A DNA stretch of 64,000 bases from Methanoregulaceae archaeon (GTDB lineage: Bacteria; Armatimonadota; Fimbriimonadia; Fimbriimonadales; Fimbriimonadaceae). The position numbers were made by a program, and so were the translations under genes. Positions within the stretch are counted from its first letter, which is position 1, and each line of letters begins with the position of its first letter. The notes beneath the pieces were generated by a model. It made no database searches and had not been told where the DNA came from. It saw nothing but the letters and a program-made list of their open reading frames with translations. Shown in pieces: positions 1 through 9,552 of this stretch. The stretch spans positions 62,001 to 126,000 of the forward strand of contig JADZEW010000016.1 of the NCBI GenBank assembly GCA_020850325.1, read 5' to 3'.

Positions 1-1276
1 TCTCACGTGCCGCGTGGGCCGCGCCGTCGAAGGCACCATCGATATCATCGACGACATCGTGCGGGCGGGACAGTCGATCCTATTGCTCGGACGTCCAGGC
101 GTGGGCAAGACCACCAAGCTCCGCGAGGTGGCGCGGGTGCTCGCCGACGAAGTCGGCAAGCGCGTGGTAATCGTCGATACGTCGAACGAAATCGCGGGCG
201 ATGGCGACATTCCGCATCCCGGGATCGGATCGGCCCGGCGGATGCAGGTGCCGTCTGCTCCGCTCCAGCACCAGGTGATGATCGAGGCGGTGGAGAACCA
301 CATGCCGGAAGTCATCGTGATCGACGAGATCGGCAACGAATCCGAGGCGATGGCGGCGCGGACAATCGCTGAGCGCGGCGTTCAGTTGGTGGGCACCGCT
401 CACGGCCAGACCCTTGAGAACCTCATGCTCAACCCCTCGCTGGCCGACCTGATCGGCGGCATCCAGGCGGTGACCCTGTCCGACGACGAGGCCCGCCGCC
501 GTGGAACGCAGAAGACCGTTCTCGAGCGCAAAGCTCCGCCGACCTTCGACGTCGTTATAGAACTGCTGGACTACGAGCGCCTCGCGGTGCACGCGAACGT
601 ACAGAAGACGGTCGATCTGATTTTGCGGGGCATTCCGCCCAAGCCGGAGATTCGCGTGCGAACGATCCATGGCGAGTACGAGGTCGTTCAGCAAGCCGAG
701 AGCAAGGACGTCAAGGAACCGAGTTTCAACGAGCGCTTCCCGGCGCTGGCCCGCCGCCCTGAGCCCGAGCCTGAGGCACCACCCGTCGAATCCGCGGCCA
801 AGCAAGGTGGGCTGGTCCGCATCTATCCGTTCGGCATCGCCCGAACACGCCTCGAGCGGGCGATCCGCGAGAAGCGCGCACCGGCGTTTGTCTGCACAGA
901 CATCACCCAGGCCGACGCGATCATGGCGATCCGCTCGACCTACCAGAATCGCCCCAAGAAGCTGCAGGAAGCGGCCGGTAAGCCCATCCCTGCGGTGGTC
1001 GTGAAGTCGAACACGTTCTCGCAGATTTCGGGAGCGCTGGACGAGATCCTCCGCCGAGCGGGCGAAGGTCCGGACTCCGAGTCGGAGGCGATGGAAGAAG
1101 TGCTGAAAGCGGTGGAGACGGTACTACAAACCGGGAAGCCGTTTGAGCTGACGCCCCAGCCAGCGCCGATTCGAAAGCTGCAGCATCAGGTGACGGAAGC
1201 CCGGAGACTCGCAAGCGAAGCGGTGGGCGAGGAGCCCAACCGACGGATTCGCGTATTGCCGACCCGGCTATCGTAA
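1..1276 (+). CDS. R3H/AAA-type ATPase (Ycf45/SpoIIIAA-like), 5' end outside window
   Basis: The reading frame is open from the first bases ([12 protein letters not shown] reads through the edge), so the true start lies upstream. A Walker A loop (GRPGVGKTT) is followed by a Walker B strand (VIVIDEIG) and an R-finger-like stretch, as in SpoIIIAA/Ycf45-type AAA ATPases. The C-terminal third ends with an R3H-type signature (RKLQH, R-x3-H), a single-stranded nucleic-acid-binding module typical of this family. The protein is probably cytosolic and nucleic-acid-associated; its substrate is unknown. It converges on ruvC and the two coding ends overlap by 9 bp, so no terminator separates them. Confidence 0.85.
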   Translation, partial: LTCRVGRAVEGTIDIIDDIVRAGQSILLLGRPGVGKTTKLREVARVLADEVGKRVVIVDTSNEIAGDGDIPHPGIGSARRMQVPSAPLQHQVMIEAVENHMPEVIVIDEIGNESEAMAARTIAERGVQLVGTAHGQTLENLMLNPSLADLIGGIQAVTLSDDEARRRGTQKTVLERKAPPTFDVVIELLDYERLAVHANVQKTVDLILRGIPPKPEIRVRTIHGEYEVVQQAESKDVKEPSFNERFPALARRPEPEPEAPPVESAAKQGGLVRIYPFGIARTRLERAIREKRAPAFVCTDITQADAIMAIRSTYQNRPKKLQEAAGKPIPAVVVKSNTFSQISGALDEILRRAGEGPDSESEAMEEVLKAVETVLQTGKPFELTPQPAPIRKLQHQVTEARRLASEAVGEEPNRRIRVLPTRLS

Positions 1277-1747
1277 CGCGGTCCGCGAGCGGAAAGCGTG
1301 GCAAATCGCGATCGCCAGCGCATCGGAGACATCATCCGGCTTGGGAGCCTGCGCCAAGCTAAGCAGCTTGGTGACCATGAACTGAACCTGCTTCTTGTCG
1401 GCGTTGCCTTGACCGACCACCGCCTGCTTGATCTCCGGTGGCGCGTACTCAGTCCAGGGCTTGCCAAGAGAAGCCCCGGCGAGCAGGATCACCCCGATGG
1501 CCTTGGCGACATCGAACGCGGTGGTCCGGTTCGCGGCGAACACGAGCCGCTCGATGGCGAGCGAGTCAGGCTGAGTTCGCTCGATCAACTCCCGCATCTG
1601 GTCGTGCAAAAGCGTCAGCCGGTCGGCGATCTCGATGCGCGGCGTCTCGATGAGGCCGTACTCGACCGCCTGTAGCTTTGAGCCCTCGCGGCGCACGAGT
1701 CCAAATCCCACGCGCTCCAGTCCGGGATCGACGCCGAGGATCAGCAT
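1268..1747 (-). CDS. ruvC: Crossover junction endodeoxyribonuclease RuvC
   Basis: RuvC resolves Holliday junctions as a homodimer with RuvAB. The 159-residue length is typical. The acidic active site is visible: D7 in ILGVDPG, E66 in LAIERL, and D139 and D142 in [10 protein letters not shown]. It is the last gene of a reverse-strand operon with tdk (4-bp gap), an FmdB-type zinc ribbon and a secreted protein. RuvA and RuvB are not in the window. Confidence 0.95.
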   Translation of the reverse strand: MLILGVDPGLERVGFGLVRREGSKLQAVEYGLIETPRIEIADRLTLLHDQMRELIERTQPDSLAIERLVFAANRTTAFDVAKAIGVILLAGASLGKPWTEYAPPEIKQAVVGQGNADKKQVQFMVTKLLSLAQAPKPDDVSDALAIAICHAFRSRTALR

Positions 1748-1751
1748 TTCA

Positions 1752-2420
1752 CTAGCCCGCGCCTCGCTTCTTGCGAGTGCGAATCTCGAAGCAGTTGCGG
1801 CACCGAGCTTCGTACGCCTCGGTCGCGCCGATCAGAATGATCGGGTCGTCACGGTGTGCCGGGCGCCCGTCGATCGTGCGGTAGGTGTGGGAGGCGGGTG
1901 CGCCGCACTTCATGCAGATCGCGCGAAGCTTGACCACCTCGTCGGCGATCGCGAGGAGCGTCGCCATCGGCCCGAACGGCTCGCGGCGAAAGTCTTGATC
2001 CAATCCGGCCACGATGACCTCGCGCCCGGTGTCGGCGAGTTCGACGACGAGCGGGACAATCGACGGATCGAAGAACTGGACTTCCTCGATCAGAACGACC
2101 TGTGTGTCAGGTTCGATCTTGCGGCGAAGTTCATCGACCGTCGAGACCGGCACGGCCTCGTGCTTGACCCCCATGTGGGTGACGACCATCGCCTCGTCGT
2201 AGCGGTCGTCGATGGACGGCTTGAATACCTGAACCCGCTTCTTCGCGTAAAGCGCGCGCCGCGCTCGACGGATGAGCTCTTCGGACTTTCCGGCAAACAT
2301 GGAGCCGCAGATCACGACGATCTGCCCCAAGGTTTTGGGCTTCAACGGGGTTTCTCCATGGCTTGCTGCTTTCCGTTGTGGGCGAGGGATGGGTTGTGCC
2401 CTCGCGAAGGGTTTTCGCAA
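1752..2420 (-). CDS. tdk: Thymidine kinase (type II)
   Basis: Phosphorylates thymidine to dTMP in salvage. The P-loop is GSMFAGKS at residues 39-46, the catalytic acidic stretch is IEEVQFF around 111-117, and four zinc-binding cysteines sit at C169, C172, C207 and C210, as in type II kinases. The start at 2420 gives about 25 residues more than usual before the core. Part of that extension (about residues 6-16) is encoded by a palindromic repeat (2374-2405) that recurs near 63.15 kb, so the N-terminus may be elongated by repeat insertion. A TTG further in (Leu26) is an alternative start. Confidence 0.93.
   Translation of the reverse strand: MRKPFARAQPIPRPQRKAASHGETPLKPKTLGQIVVICGSMFAGKSEELIRRARRALYAKKRVQVFKPSIDDRYDEAMVVTHMGVKHEAVPVSTVDELRRKIEPDTQVVLIEEVQFFDPSIVPLVVELADTGREVIVAGLDQDFRREPFGPMATLLAIADEVVKLRAICMKCGAPASHTYRTIDGRPAHRDDPIILIGATEAYEARCRNCFEIRTRKKRGAG
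2374..2405. repeat. Palindromic repeat family A, copy 1 (inside tdk)
   Basis: A 32-nt element with terminal stem GCGAGGG/CCCTCGC that matches 63138-63169 at 31 of 32 positions in the same orientation. A double copy with the arms inverted lies at 62555-62614. It falls within the 5' coding region of tdk and keeps the frame open. Confidence 0.75.
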
Positions 2421-2452
2421 CCGAACCGGGGCGCGTATCGAAAGAAGCGTAC

Positions 2453-2782
2453 CTACAACTCGTCGTCTAACTCGCCCGCGATGTCCGCCTCGAACATCTC
2501 CTCCATATCGTCGGACATGTCTTCATCCACCGCCTTGCCCATCTCCCGCATCATTTCCCGCATCTTCGTCGGGCTCTCCGGCTCGCCGTACTGCTCCAAG
2601 CGGTCGGCGAGGTCATCCAAGCGGTCTTCCTCCGTACGACCTTGACGGAAACGGCTGATCAGCTTGGTCGCCTCTTGCGCTCCGCAGTGGGGGCACACAA
2701 TGTCGCTGCCGTCGGCGGTCATGCCCACGAGCGTGGCGAACTTCCGAGAGCAGCCATTGCAGCGAAACTCAAAGATCGGCAT
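2453..2782 (-). CDS. FmdB family zinc-ribbon protein
   Basis: A small protein (109 aa) opening with MPIFEFRC. The zinc ribbon is C8-x2-C11 and C30-x2-C33 (CPHC), the hallmark of the FmdB/CxxC regulatory-type family. The C-terminal half is highly acidic and probably helical or disordered. Function in the family is poorly defined; many members lie next to unrelated housekeeping genes, as here between tdk (32-bp gap) and a secreted protein (6-bp gap). Confidence 0.85.
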   Translation of the reverse strand: MPIFEFRCNGCSRKFATLVGMTADGSDIVCPHCGAQEATKLISRFRQGRTEEDRLDDLADRLEQYGEPESPTKMREMMREMGKAVDEDMSDDMEEMFEADIAGELDDEL

Positions 2783-2788
2783 ACGATG

Positions 2789-3487
2789 CTAGGGGATACG
2801 CTCCAGAATAACCGCTCCGGTCAAAGGTGTCGGCGCACCGGGGATCGGCGCGGAGGTCCAGTTGGTTTCCAACTTCACGACGCTCCCGTCCCGCTTGTTC
2901 AGCCAGACCTTGCCTTGGCCGCGGGCGGGGTCGCCGGCAACTTCGGCGTATTCAAACTCGGCGCGAATGGTGTCGAACTCGCCGATCTTCTCGTCGTCGT
3001 CGTAGGTGTAGGTTGCCTTCGCCTCGAAGACCCCGGTGTCCACGTTCTTCGGAACGACGCACTCCCACTTGTCGCCCTTGCTGACCGCGACCTTGGGCAG
3101 GCGAACCGCCATCAGATTGGCGAGCCGGTAGACCGACTCATTGACGAGGCCCCCCTGGACCGCCACGACATCGCCCGAAGGGGTGTAGGTGATCGACTGC
3201 TTGGGGAGATCCTCATCCCGAACGACGCCCTCGTCTCCAAACAACTCGACCTTGTAGTCGCTCTGGGTGGCCTCGACCGCATAGTTGCCGTCGGGCTTGA
3301 CCTCGGTCACCTTCTGGGTAAGCACCGATGTGTACACAGCGGTATCGCCAAAAATGCCGAACTCCATGCGAAGCTTGAACTTCTGCACCTCGTCGACTTT
3401 CGGCGTGCGCTTGAGCGTCACGCCTTGCGCCAGTGCCAGCATCGCCACGGACACCAGCCCCACCATCAACCAACTTCGGGTGCGCAT
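2789..3487 (-). CDS. Secreted protein of unknown function
   Basis: A 232-residue protein with a clear signal peptide (positive MRTR, hydrophobic core to about residue 20, likely cut after ALAQ). The mature part is rich in beta-strand-like segments with alternating Asp/Lys/Val; the region around KGDKWEC resembles periplasmic lipid-binding-like barrels of the DUF6263 type, but that is only an impression. It is the first gene of the reverse operon leading to ruvC and diverges from the DoxX gene across only 37 bp, so both promoters must lie in or near that gap. Confidence 0.7.
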   Translation of the reverse strand: MRTRSWLMVGLVSVAMLALAQGVTLKRTPKVDEVQKFKLRMEFGIFGDTAVYTSVLTQKVTEVKPDGNYAVEATQSDYKVELFGDEGVVRDEDLPKQSITYTPSGDVVAVQGGLVNESVYRLANLMAVRLPKVAVSKGDKWECVVPKNVDTGVFEAKATYTYDDDEKIGEFDTIRAEFEYAEVAGDPARGQGKVWLNKRDGSVVKLETNWTSAPIPGAPTPLTGAVILERIP

Positions 3488-3524
3488 GCGCTGAGTTTAC
3501 TGGGTTCGCCACGTCGTTACCGAT

Positions 3525-3917
3525 GTGGAACCGGCATTCATCGCTCAGATCTTGGCCTCAGGCTTCTTCGCCGTGCTGTTCTTGCAGTCGGGCTTCGATA
3601 AGGTCAGCGACCGCAAGGGCAATCTCGAGTGGCTGACCGGCCACTTCGCGAACTCGCCGCTCGCGAAAATGGTTCCGTTCATGCTGACGTTCATCACCAT
3701 GGTCGAACTCGCCGCCGGGGCGGTGTGCGCGGTCGGGGCGGTTATGCTGGTGCTACGGCGCGGGCCCGAGACGGCGGTCGTCGGGCTTGGCCTCAGCGGC
3801 CTCGCCCTGCTCATGTTGTTCTTCGGGCAGCGGATGGCGAAGGACTACCCCGGTGCCGCCACGCTGGCGACCTACTTCGGGGTCATGCTGCTGGGATTGC
3901 TGATGATGCAGTATTGA
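3525..3917 (+). CDS. DoxX family membrane protein
   Basis: A 130-residue protein with four predicted membrane helices and the DoxX-type N-terminus (SGFDKVSD after helix 1). DoxX-like proteins are small integral membrane proteins linked loosely to redox or thiosulfate metabolism; the substrate is not predictable here. A GTG start is used; no better ATG exists before the first helix. The stop lies 8 bp before the convergent OYE stop. Confidence 0.75.
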   Translation: MEPAFIAQILASGFFAVLFLQSGFDKVSDRKGNLEWLTGHFANSPLAKMVPFMLTFITMVELAAGAVCAVGAVMLVLRRGPETAVVGLGLSGLALLMLFFGQRMAKDYPGAATLATYFGVMLLGLLMMQY

Positions 3918-3925
3918 CCAGCCTC

Positions 3926-4984
3926 TCACCACGCACGGCCGTACTGGCGAGGCGGCGTGATCTCCGCCCCCAACTCTTTCGCCGCTCGTAGCGGCCAGTG
4001 CGGATCGCGCAGATACTCGCGAGCCAGCAACACCATGTCGGCGCGCCCTTCGGCGATGATCGCCTCGGCCTGCGCGGGTTCGGTGATCAGGCCCACCGCC
4101 GCCGACGGCATGCCCGCCTCTTGGCGCACCCGCTCGGCGAACTGAACCTGGAAACCGGGCTCGGCGGGAATCTGCGCATCGGGAGTCGCTCCGCCCGACG
4201 AGCAGTCGACCATGTCCACCCCGTGGTTATGAAGGATTCGCGCAAGCTCGACCGTCTCGTCAGCCGTCCATCCGCCATCGACCCAGTCGGTAGCGGAAAT
4301 GCGTAGAAGAAGCGGCAGCCGCTCGGGCCAGACGGTGCGGATCGCATCCGCAATCTCCACGCAGAATCGGATGCGGTTCTCGAACGAGCCGCCGTACTCG
4401 TCAGTCCGCTGGTTCGAAATCGGCGATAGAAACTGGTGGACGAGGTAGCCATGCGCGCCGTGAATCTCCACCACTCGGAACCCGGCGGCGAGGGCGCGAC
4501 CGGCCGCATCGCGGAAGGCCCGCACCATCGCTCCCACGTCGTAGGCGTTCATCTCGCGGGGCATCGGCGAAGTCTCGGAGAACTTCACTGCCGAGGGTGC
4601 AATGCGATCCCAAGGCTGATCGTCGGGCAAAGGACCGGTGCCCTCGAACGGGATGCAATAGCCCGATTTACGCCCGGCATGAGCGAGTTGGATGGCAGGC
4701 ACCGCGCCTTGCGCCTCGATGAAGTTGGCGATCGGACGCCAAGCCTCGATTTGTGAGTCCTTCCACAAGCCGCAGCAGCCCGGGGTGATCCGGGCTTCAG
4801 GGACCACGCCAGTCATCTCCGCCATCACCATCCCCGCGCCGCCTACGGCCCGGCTGCCGAGGTGGACCATATGCCAAGCATTGGGAATCCCGTCGGTGGC
4901 CGAGTACATGCACATCGGCGAGACACCGATGCGGTTGCGGAAGGTCACGCCACGAAGCGTTAGCGGAGAGAAGAGGGAACTCAC
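3926..4984 (-). CDS. NADH:flavin oxidoreductase, old yellow enzyme family (YqjM-like)
   Basis: A TIM-barrel FMN enzyme that reduces activated C=C bonds. The start of the family domain is visible (LFSPLTLRGVTFRNRIGVSP, then MCMYS), with AIQLAHAGRKSGY, the His pair in VEIHGAHGYL and the SNQRTDEYGGSFENR signature. The GTG at 4984 is chosen because it aligns with YqjM-type starts and leaves a 58-bp divergent promoter gap to formate dehydrogenase; the frame stays open to an ATG at 5059. Divergent placement suggests, but does not prove, shared redox regulation. Confidence 0.88.
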   Translation of the reverse strand: MSSLFSPLTLRGVTFRNRIGVSPMCMYSATDGIPNAWHMVHLGSRAVGGAGMVMAEMTGVVPEARITPGCCGLWKDSQIEAWRPIANFIEAQGAVPAIQLAHAGRKSGYCIPFEGTGPLPDDQPWDRIAPSAVKFSETSPMPREMNAYDVGAMVRAFRDAAGRALAAGFRVVEIHGAHGYLVHQFLSPISNQRTDEYGGSFENRIRFCVEIADAIRTVWPERLPLLLRISATDWVDGGWTADETVELARILHNHGVDMVDCSSGGATPDAQIPAEPGFQVQFAERVRQEAGMPSAAVGLITEPAQAEAIIAEGRADMVLLAREYLRDPHWPLRAAKELGAEITPPRQYGRAW

Positions 4985-5042
4985 GGATTGGGTGTACCTG
5001 AGCCAGCGGTTTGGGTGTAGGATAGAGACACGGGCTCCTCTC

Positions 5043-6491
5043 ATGAAACCGCCCACCACCGGTCCCGAAGTTGATTCGTTCTATCATCTAGCCGACGTCG
5101 AGATGACCCACCGCCGGTGTCGAGGTTTGGCTTGCTTTGCCGCCCAGGCCCAGGATCGCGCGGGATGGTCGGCCGCTCTGGCCCAATGGCCCCCGGTCTA
5201 CTGTCTGGGTAAGTGCTACGCGGCCCCGGCGAGCACCGAAACGCCTCAAGAGCCGATCGTCGAGGCGCATTGTTCCGATCCCATCATCCTCGATGGGGTA
5301 GCGGACAACTCGATGCGTTCGTTGGCGGACTACCGCTCGCGGGGCGGCTATTCCGGGCTCGACCGAGCGCTCGCCGGGCCACCCGATGCTGTCGTCCGTG
5401 AAGTCGAAGTCTCCCAGTTGCGCGGTCGTGGGGGTGCAGGATTCCCCGCCGGGAAGAAGTGGCGTGCCGTCTACGATGCGCCCGGCGAGACGAAGTATGT
5501 CGTCGCCAATGCCGACGAAGGCGACCACGGCTCCTACATCGACCGCTTCATCATGGAGCGAACGCCGCACCGGCTCATCGAGGCGATGGCGATTTCTGCC
5601 CACGCGATTGGAGCTCTGCACGGCTACATCTATCTCCGCAAGGAGTACCCGGCGGCGTACGACTCGTTGCTGGTTGCGCTCGACGAGGCCCGCGCGGCGG
5701 GCATCCTGGGTACCCACTTCGATCTTGAGATCGTCATCGGCCAAGGCAGCTACGTGTGCGGCGAGGAGACTTCGCTACTGAACTCGATCGAGCACCGCCG
5801 CCCCGAGGTCCGAGCCAGACCGCCCTTCCCGACGGCGGAGGGTCTTTTCGGCAAGCCGACCCTGGTGAACAACGTCGAGACGCTGGCGAGCGTGCCGTGG
5901 ATCATCCGGTATGGCGGCGCAGCGTATGCCGCCCGAGGATTCTCGAAGAGCCGCGGCACGAAGGCGATCTCGATGAGTTCGCTCTTCAATCGACCAGGAC
6001 TCTACGAAGTCGAGTTCGGCGTGCCTTTGCGCACGATCATCGAAGACATCGGCGGAGGGTTGCGGACGACCGCGCCGAAGGCGATCATCATCGGCGGTCC
6101 GCTCGCCGGACTGATCCATCCCCGCGAGTTCGACACCCCGCTCGGGTTTGAAGAGCTGCAGGCGGTGGGCGGGAGCGTGGGCCACGGCGGCATGGTCGCG
6201 TTTGACCAAAACACCAACATGGCTGAGCTCCTCGCCCACGTGTTTACGTTTGGTGCGATCGAGTCGTGCGGGAAGTGCACGCCGTGCCGGTTGGGGAGTC
6301 GACGCTTGGAGAGTCTGTTCAGAAAGGCGGCAAACGGCGAGCGGCTGGACGCGGCAGAGACCGCCGAAGTCCGCGCATTGCTGGACACCCTGATCCAAAC
6401 AAGCCTCTGCGGCCACGGCTCCGGGCTTGCGGTGTTCGCCAACAGTATGTTCGCCAAGTACGGCGAGGAGTTGAGTTCATGCTTCGCGTAA
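5043..6491 (+). CDS. fdsB: NAD-dependent formate dehydrogenase beta subunit (NuoF-like, with short NuoE-like N-terminus)
   Basis: A 482-residue protein passing electrons to NAD+. The N-terminal ~65 residues carry C26-x4-C31 and C54-x3-C58, the ligand spacing of NuoE/FdsG [2Fe-2S] domains, but much shorter than the usual thioredoxin-like fold. The NuoF core follows: glycine-rich NADH loop (RGRGGAGFPAGKKW, about 127-140), FMN segment (NADEGDHGSYIDR), SLBB-like region, and the [4Fe-4S] ligands C409, C412, C415 and C456. The next gene begins 13 bp before its stop, implying translational coupling. The ATG at 5043 fits the divergent OYE start; an ATG at 5103 would remove 20 residues. Confidence 0.9.
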   Translation: MKPPTTGPEVDSFYHLADVEMTHRRCRGLACFAAQAQDRAGWSAALAQWPPVYCLGKCYAAPASTETPQEPIVEAHCSDPIILDGVADNSMRSLADYRSRGGYSGLDRALAGPPDAVVREVEVSQLRGRGGAGFPAGKKWRAVYDAPGETKYVVANADEGDHGSYIDRFIMERTPHRLIEAMAISAHAIGALHGYIYLRKEYPAAYDSLLVALDEARAAGILGTHFDLEIVIGQGSYVCGEETSLLNSIEHRRPEVRARPPFPTAEGLFGKPTLVNNVETLASVPWIIRYGGAAYAARGFSKSRGTKAISMSSLFNRPGLYEVEFGVPLRTIIEDIGGGLRTTAPKAIIIGGPLAGLIHPREFDTPLGFEELQAVGGSVGHGGMVAFDQNTNMAELLAHVFTFGAIESCGKCTPCRLGSRRLESLFRKAANGERLDAAETAEVRALLDTLIQTSLCGHGSGLAVFANSMFAKYGEELSSCFA

Positions 6492-9133
6492 CCATCAACG
6501 GCACCGAGCACGAGTTTGAGCCGGGAATCAGCGTGCTGCAGGCTCTGCGGCAAGTCGGGATCGAAGTGCCGACCTTGTGCCATGACGACCGCATCAAGCC
6601 GATTGGCGGTTGCCGTCTGTGCGTGGTCGAGCTCGAGGAACGGGGTCGGATGGTCGCCTCCTGCACGACGCCGCTCGAAGCGGGCATGCGCGTCGTCACT
6701 CACTCTGAGGCCGTCGAAGCCTCTCGCCGGACGAACCTGCAGCTTCTCGCCCAATCGGTTCCTCCGAGGCAAGAAGGAACGCCGGTGACGCAGTTCGACC
6801 GGTATCTCGAGCAGTACGGCCTCGTCGCTTCCGGCTCGCTACGCGACCGATTCAAAGATACGAACCACCCCTATCTGCGGGTGGATATGGATCGATGCGT
6901 CGAGTGTTTCCGGTGCGTTCGCATCTGCGACGAGCTGCAGGGCCAGTTCGTGTGGCGCGTGTGGAATCGCGGGGACCAAACAGAGATCCGCCCGGATCGG
7001 GGCACCGCCTTGCTCGACAGTTCTTGCGTGAGCTGCGGCGCTTGCGCGGACACGTGCCCTTCGGGGGCGATCTCGGATCGGCTGATTCGTGATCTCGGCC
7101 AGCCTGTCTCGTGGACCCGCACCACGTGCCCCTACTGCGGAACCGGATGTGAGATGGAAGTTGGCAGCCGCGACGGACAGGTGATCGTCGCCCGCCCGGT
7201 CACGGATTCGCCTGTCGCGAAGGGACACTTGTGCGTCAAGGGGCGCTACGCACATCGCTTTGCCCATGCGACCGACCGCATCACCGAACCGATGATCCGC
7301 GAGAATGGCGAGTGGCGTGAGGTGACTTGGGACGAGGCCTACGAGTTCACCTCGACTCGTATGAAACAGATCTTGGAGGAGTCGGGCCCGCAAGCAGTGG
7401 GTGTTCTCGGTTCTGCGCGGGCGACCAACGAGGAGAACTACGTCGCTCAGAAGTTTGCACGCGTGGTCCTTGGCTCGAACAACGTCGACTGCTGTGCCCG
7501 CGTATGCCATGCGCCCTCGGCGGCGGCTCTTAAGGCGACGCTCGGCACCGGCGCTGCCACCAACTCATTCAACGATATCGAAGTCGCGAAGGGCTTCCTC
7601 GTCTGCGGGGCCAACCCCACCGAGAACCACCCGATCGTGGGTGCGCGTATCAAGCAGGCGGTCATGAAGGGCGCGAAGCTCATCGTGATCGACCCGCGGC
7701 GCATCGAACTGGCTAGGTACGCGGACGTTTACTTGCAGGTCCGTGCGGGCACGAACATCCCGCTCCTTCACGCGATGGCCCACGTGATCATCGAGGAAGG
7801 GCTGATTGATCGCGAGTTCGTCGAAAGCCGCACCGCGGACTTCGAGCGCTTCCGTGAACTGGTGGCCGAGTGGACGCCCGAGTTCGCTTCCACAGTCTGT
7901 GGAGTTGACGCTGACGACATCCGCGCGGCGGCCCGCCTGTACGCGACGACCCGCCCGGCGATGATCTTCCACGGCCTCGGCATGACCGAGCACACGCAAG
8001 GCACCGAGGGCGTGCGCTGCTTGGTGAACTTGGCGCTCCTCACCGGCAACCTCGGCAAGCCAGGCAGCGGCGAGAATCCGCTTCGCGGACAGAACAACGT
8101 TCAGGGCTCGGCCCACATGGGCTGCGAACCGAGCAACCTCGCGGGTTACACCCCGATCTCTCAGATCGGCGACGAGGTCGAAGCGATCTGGGGTGCCCCG
8201 GTTCCCCGCCAGCAGGGTCTCACGTGGATGCAGATGTTGGACGCCGCGGGCCGCGGCGAACTCCGCGCGTTATGGGCCATCGGCTACGACGTGTACTTTT
8301 CGAACGCCAACGCGAACGTGACCGAGAAGGCGCTGAAGACTGTCGAACTGCTCATCGTTCAAGACCTGTTCCTGACCGAGACCGCTCGGGAGTTCGCCAC
8401 CGTGTTCTTCCCCGCATGCAGTGCGTACGAGAAGGACGGCACGTTCATGAACTCCGAGCGACGTGTTCAGCGCGTCCGACAGGCGATCCCGGTGATGGGC
8501 AACTCGAAACCCGACTGGCAGATCGTCGACGAACTCGCCGCGGTCATGGGGAAAGGCGAGTTCTTCGCCTTCGAAAGCCCGGAAGCGATCTGGGATGAAG
8601 TCCGCAAGGTGTGGAAGGCAGGCGCGGGCATCAGCTACGCCCGCATCGAGGAGGCGGGTTTGCAGTGGCCCTGCAAGAGCGAGGACGACCCCGGCACAAC
8701 GATCCTGCACCAGAACAGCTTCCCGATCGGAGATCGGGCCGCGTTCTCGCTCATGGAGTACCGGCCGACTTTGGAGCGGGTTTCCGAGGAGTTTCCTCTG
8801 CTGCTGACGACGGGGCGAGCCCTCGAGCACTTTAATGCGGGCACGATGTCGCGCCGCACGGGCAACGTGGTGCTGATGCCCACGGACTACCTCACCCTCT
8901 CCCATGAGGATGCCCGTCGGCTCGAGGTCAGCGACGGCGATCAGGTTCAGCTGGTGAGTCGCTACGGTCGTGCGCGGCTTCCGGTTCGGCTAAGCGACAA
9001 GATGAGGCCCGGCGAGCTGTTCGCGACGTTCCATGACCCGAACGTGTTCACGAACCGGGTGACGAGCAACGAACGCGACACCGTCGTCGGGGCACCGGAG
9101 TACAAGGTGACGGCGGTTCGGATCGAGGTGTAG
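6479..9133 (+). CDS. fdsA: Formate dehydrogenase alpha subunit (molybdopterin, cysteine type)
   Basis: An 884-residue catalytic subunit oxidising formate to CO2. Domains in order: [2Fe-2S] ferredoxin domain (C34, C45, C48, C62), a His-Cys type linker, two [4Fe-4S] clusters (C140, C143, C146, C150; C183, C186, C189, C193), then the bis-MGD domain with its own cluster (C217, C220, C224, C252). The metal ligand is C343 in RVCHAPS, encoded by TGC, so no selenocysteine. The cluster set is that of cytosolic NAD-linked FdsA/FdhF enzymes. No fdhD, separate fdsG or cofactor gene is adjacent. Confidence 0.93.
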   Translation: MLRVTINGTEHEFEPGISVLQALRQVGIEVPTLCHDDRIKPIGGCRLCVVELEERGRMVASCTTPLEAGMRVVTHSEAVEASRRTNLQLLAQSVPPRQEGTPVTQFDRYLEQYGLVASGSLRDRFKDTNHPYLRVDMDRCVECFRCVRICDELQGQFVWRVWNRGDQTEIRPDRGTALLDSSCVSCGACADTCPSGAISDRLIRDLGQPVSWTRTTCPYCGTGCEMEVGSRDGQVIVARPVTDSPVAKGHLCVKGRYAHRFAHATDRITEPMIRENGEWREVTWDEAYEFTSTRMKQILEESGPQAVGVLGSARATNEENYVAQKFARVVLGSNNVDCCARVCHAPSAAALKATLGTGAATNSFNDIEVAKGFLVCGANPTENHPIVGARIKQAVMKGAKLIVIDPRRIELARYADVYLQVRAGTNIPLLHAMAHVIIEEGLIDREFVESRTADFERFRELVAEWTPEFASTVCGVDADDIRAAARLYATTRPAMIFHGLGMTEHTQGTEGVRCLVNLALLTGNLGKPGSGENPLRGQNNVQGSAHMGCEPSNLAGYTPISQIGDEVEAIWGAPVPRQQGLTWMQMLDAAGRGELRALWAIGYDVYFSNANANVTEKALKTVELLIVQDLFLTETAREFATVFFPACSAYEKDGTFMNSERRVQRVRQAIPVMGNSKPDWQIVDELAAVMGKGEFFAFESPEAIWDEVRKVWKAGAGISYARIEEAGLQWPCKSEDDPGTTILHQNSFPIGDRAAFSLMEYRPTLERVSEEFPLLLTTGRALEHFNAGTMSRRTGNVVLMPTDYLTLSHEDARRLEVSDGDQVQLVSRYGRARLPVRLSDKMRPGELFATFHDPNVFTNRVTSNERDTVVGAPEYKVTAVRIEV

Positions 9134-9135
9134 CT

Positions 9136-9178
9136 AACTCCCCCTCTCCGCAAGCGGGGAGGGGGTCGGGGGGTGGGG
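9136..9178. repeat. Inverted repeat family B, left copy bracketing the DUF559 gene
   Basis: A 43-bp C/G-tract palindrome. Its reverse complement matches 9553-9595 at 39 of 43 positions. It begins 2 bp after the formate dehydrogenase stop and abuts the 3' end of the DUF559 gene. A third copy lies in apbE near 45.0 kb. Confidence 0.85.
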
Positions 9179-9538
9179 TCAACGATCGACCCTGCGCCCA
9201 GAACGCTCTTCACATCTCTTAACAACCAACTCGATCCAGTCTATAACCGGCGCAGCATCCAACATGAAGAAGTCGCGGTTGGGAATGCGGAGAGTCTCGA
9301 TGCCGAACATGGCGAGGTCCTCATCGCGGGCTCGATCGCCTTCGGCATCGTGCTGCTCGCCGTCGAACTCTACCGCCAGCATTGCCTCCTTGCAGTAGAA
9401 GTCCAGCACATAGCCGCTGATGGGATACTGACGCCGGAACTCGAAACCCAGTCTGTGCTTGCGGCACTTCTCCCAGAAGATGCTCTCGGCAACCGACATC
9501 TCCTTCCTCAGCCTGCGAGCACGTTCTTTCTCGGGCAT
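9179..9538 (-). CDS. DUF559 domain protein (Vsr-like / PD-(D/E)XK nuclease fold)
   Basis: A 119-residue single-domain protein. The arginine-rich N-terminus (RRLRKEMSVAE), the F-x-RQ-x-P motif (FRRQYPISGYVLDFY) and the acidic core (LAVEFDGEQHD) match DUF559, a family related to very-short-patch-repair endonucleases. The D/E residues expected for metal-dependent cleavage are all present. The gene exactly fills the space between two 43-bp inverted repeats, with a 14-bp gap on its 5' side. It has no operon partner and looks like a small acquired unit. Confidence 0.88.
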   Translation of the reverse strand: MPEKERARRLRKEMSVAESIFWEKCRKHRLGFEFRRQYPISGYVLDFYCKEAMLAVEFDGEQHDAEGDRARDEDLAMFGIETLRIPNRDFFMLDAAPVIDWIELVVKRCEERSGRRVDR

Positions 9539-9552
9539 GGTTTTCGGGTTTA

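Noticed and set aside
7505-7507. Selenocysteine in formate dehydrogenase
   Set aside because: The codon at the metal ligand position is TGC (Cys), and no in-frame TGA is present.
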